From contig JAVBRU010000088.1 in NCBI GenBank assembly GCA_031547595.1, positions 1 through 56,063 on the forward strand: DNA of 56,063 bases. The letters are read 5' to 3'. Shown in pieces: positions 54,429 to 56,063 of the stretch. Every line of letters starts with the position of its first letter. Positions within the stretch are counted from its first letter, which is position 1. A program made the translations under genes and the position numbers. The notes beneath the pieces were generated by a model. The model was not told the DNA's origin, searched no databases, and saw only the letters and a list, made by a program, of their open reading frames with translations. This DNA is from JAVBRU01 sp031547595. GTDB taxonomy: Bacteria > Bacillota > Clostridia > Christensenellales > Aristaeellaceae.

Positions 54429-54458
54429 ATTATACCATATAGGGCACCACTATTGCAA
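54429..54458 (-). promoter_or_regulatory. Promoter of the topoisomerase-MATE unit
   Basis: On the minus strand TTGCAA (54458-54453), 18 bases, TATAAT (54434-54429). Confidence 0.6.
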
Positions 54459-54492
54459 ACAAAACAATGTGCGGCATTTTGCGCCTTTTCGC

Positions 54493-54520
54493 TTGACAGA
54501 CCGCGCAAAACTTATATAAT
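54493..54520 (+). promoter_or_regulatory. Promoter of the GHL10-like gene
   Basis: TTGACA (54493-54498), 16 bases, TATAAT (54515-54520), divergent from the topoisomerase promoter. Confidence 0.7.
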
Positions 54521-54555
54521 AAAACGTGTTTATTAATTTAGGGAGGGCATGTTCC

Positions 54556-55845
54556 ATGATCATAGGCGAATGGCTCTGGTGCAGCGATGTATATGCCTGC
54601 GGGGCGGACCGGATATTTGACAATTACCAGCACGCGGGCGTCACCGATGTGTACCTGCTCACCAAGGGCACGGCAGGCAAGGTGGCATTTAACGCGCCGT
54701 CCGTGGCACTGGGCCGCTTTTATGAGGATCGGGACATCCTGCAAGAGAGCATTGACGCCGCTCATGCAAGGGGCATCCGGCTGCACGCATGGCTGACCTC
54801 CTCGCACGATGCGCTGTATAAACAGCACCATCCCGAGGCCGGGCTGTACCACATCAAGGAGGGCCGCGTGCGCGATATCATCCGCATCTGCGACGAGCCT
54901 TTCACCCAGTATATGGAGCAGCTGATCACGCAGATGACCCGCGCGTACGACATTGACGGCCTGCATCTGGACTATATCCGCTATAACCACATGACCAATG
55001 GCTGGGGGCCGGAGGACATCGCGCAGTACGAAGCCGCAGGCGCCAACATGCAGCGCCTGTATGATCTGGCCGAGCGCACGTTCTTCACAGACGGCGGTGA
55101 TAGTGCCTCCGCCTTTGACGCCTATAACAGCGGCGATCAGGATGCCATTGCCTTTGCCATGGTGCGCCGCCAGAATGTGCGCGGCTTTGCCAAGCGCATG
55201 ATTGCCGCCGCGCTGGCCGTCAAGCCGCACCTCATCCTTAGCGCTGCGCTGATGCCCGAGGGCGCATATGATAAAATCGGCTTCAGCGACATGCACTACG
55301 GGCAAAACTATGAAGAAGCCGCCGGGCTGTACCACTATGTGCTGCCCATGGCCTACTCGCATTCCTATGCCAAGGATGCGGCGTGGGTGGGCGCCCTCGC
55401 AAAGCAAACCATTGCCAAGGGCAACCAGGTGGTGATGGGCGTGCAGGCTTTCGATCCTGCTATCTCTGAGACTTTACGGGATGATATTACCGCGGTCACC
55501 ACACAAATGCCGCTCGAAGGGCTGCTGGGCTATGCACGCTTTCGCACAAATGCCTATGCATACGCCTTTGCGCACGCCGAAAACGGCCAGCTGACCGTGC
55601 AGCTGGACAACACCCTCTGCAAGCCCATGGAATATGCGCTGCTGGAGCTGCAGGGCGGCTTGACTGCCGTATCCACAACGATTGGCGACATTCAATCCGA
55701 CAAAAAAACAGTACGCCTGCCCGCACTCGATCTGTGGCAGAAGCATACTGTTGTCATCCGGTGTGACGGCGAAATGCCGCAAGACCCGGTGCTGGTACGC
55801 GTGTTCGCCGAGGGCGAAATGAGCGCGTATTGCCAGATGGATTAA
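54556..55845 (+). CDS. GHL10/DUF187-like family-10 glycosyl-hydrolase-type protein
   Basis: This 429-residue protein has a TIM-barrel pattern of the GHL10 (DUF187) group: strand 1 GVTDVYLLTKG, AHARGIRLHAWLTSS, and the signature YDIDGLHLDYIRY. No signal peptide is visible, so it is probably cytoplasmic. The family is linked to glycan processing, but substrates are mostly unknown. The start at 54556 has GGGAGGG eight bases upstream. Its stop codon overlaps the stop of the convergent MFS gene. Confidence 0.8.
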   Translation: MIIGEWLWCSDVYACGADRIFDNYQHAGVTDVYLLTKGTAGKVAFNAPSVALGRFYEDRDILQESIDAAHARGIRLHAWLTSSHDALYKQHHPEAGLYHIKEGRVRDIIRICDEPFTQYMEQLITQMTRAYDIDGLHLDYIRYNHMTNGWGPEDIAQYEAAGANMQRLYDLAERTFFTDGGDSASAFDAYNSGDQDAIAFAMVRRQNVRGFAKRMIAAALAVKPHLILSAALMPEGAYDKIGFSDMHYGQNYEEAAGLYHYVLPMAYSHSYAKDAAWVGALAKQTIAKGNQVVMGVQAFDPAISETLRDDITAVTTQMPLEGLLGYARFRTNAYAYAFAHAENGQLTVQLDNTLCKPMEYALLELQGGLTAVSTTIGDIQSDKKTVRLPALDLWQKHTVVIRCDGEMPQDPVLVRVFAEGEMSAYCQMD

Positions 55846-56063
55846 CGCCAGTCTCTTTTGAGCCCGCCAATCACCAGGCACACCGCCAGCGCCAGCACCA
55901 CGCACAAAAACCACGAAATTACCGTTGCATGCCAGCCCAGGTTGGCAGACAATACGCCAATCAGCCCGCTGGCAGCGGCAGAACCCGCATACGAAACCGC
56001 ATTCATGAGGCCGGACAGTGTGGCTACGCGCCCCTGGTAGCGCAGCGGCAGGATGCTGATCAG
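55842..56063 (-). CDS. MFS transporter, C-terminal end (5' part outside window)
   Basis: The minus-strand frame is open to the right edge and encodes the last 73 residues of a membrane transporter. It shows LRYQGRVATLSGLMNAVSYAGSAAASGLIG followed by a last helix (WFLCVVLALAVCLVIGG) and a short basic tail LKRDWR. The pattern fits transmembrane helices 11-12 of a major facilitator. No start lies within the window. Confidence 0.7.
   Translation of the reverse strand: MISILPLRYQGRVATLSGLMNAVSYAGSAAASGLIGVLSANLGWHATVISWFLCVVLALAVCLVIGGLKRDWR

Overview
The window looks like a chromosomal segment of a Gram-positive anaerobe of class Clostridia, possibly a Christensenellales-type gut or rumen lineage. 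The evidence is an oxygen-sensitive class III ribonucleotide reductase, an IspH-ribosomal protein S1 fusion, a HutP-family gene heading a cmk-plsC-ispH/rpsA operon, a YlbJ-like membrane protein, LplB/LplC-type sugar permeases, strong GGAGG ribosome binding sites and a moderately high GC content. The genus cannot be named from the sequence. No rRNA, tRNA, CRISPR array, prophage or complete insertion sequence was seen.

Region 1 (1-9963, plus strand): the 3' end of a zinc-less Fpg/Nei-type DNA glycosylase, three genes of unknown function, a VOC-fold protein, a methyltransferase behind what looks like a transcription-attenuation leader, a membrane-anchored HExxH metallopeptidase, a TTNG-repeat DUF4097 protein, and a hybrid sensor kinase with two solute-binding-type sensor domains. 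Region 2 (9973-15570): a small XRE regulator/membrane protein pair on the minus strand with repeated operator-like sites, obgE-yhbY, and nrdD behind paired NrdR-like boxes. A 0.74-kb non-coding island with inverted-repeat ends follows nrdD. Region 3 (15571-23728, minus strand): a secreted PIG-L deacetylase, the hutP-cmk-plsC-ispH/rpsA operon, an amidase, a 162-bp foldback element and an orphan solute-binding lipoprotein. Region 4 (23755-30127, minus strand): two large membrane signalling proteins, a hybrid kinase carrying a degenerate GGDEF domain and an EAL-type phosphodiesterase. Region 5 (30387-34858, minus strand): three consecutive secreted proteins of unknown function. Region 6 (35021-47218): a YlbJ-like protein, an M20 amidohydrolase, a sugar ABC importer without its ATPase, and a divergent hexosamine operon (GH20 enzyme, GlcNAc-type kinase, SIS protein, ceramidase-like hydrolase, ROK regulator, small PQ-loop-like protein). 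Region 7 (47217-56063): a second non-coding island, a MacB-like ABC exporter, a MATE transporter, a type II topoisomerase A subunit, a GHL10-like protein, and the end of an MFS transporter that runs off the window.

The most unusual non-coding content is a family of structured repeats in the two convergent intergenic islands (14830-15568 and 47217-47835). Three hairpins share the apical palindrome GGAATGC-TT-GCATTCC but carry different perfectly paired outer stems. The island ends lie within a few bases of the flanking stop codons. The other notable signals are the leader of the methyltransferase gene (mutually exclusive hairpins and a small coupled reading frame), the symmetric foldback element at 22099-22260, and the promoter/terminator overlap upstream of nrdD.

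Functionally, the importer (40719-37151) probably brings in an amino-sugar-containing oligosaccharide. The cytoplasmic GH20 enzyme, kinase and SIS protein would then process it. The two hybrid kinases and the EAL protein form a signalling block without a visible partner response regulator.
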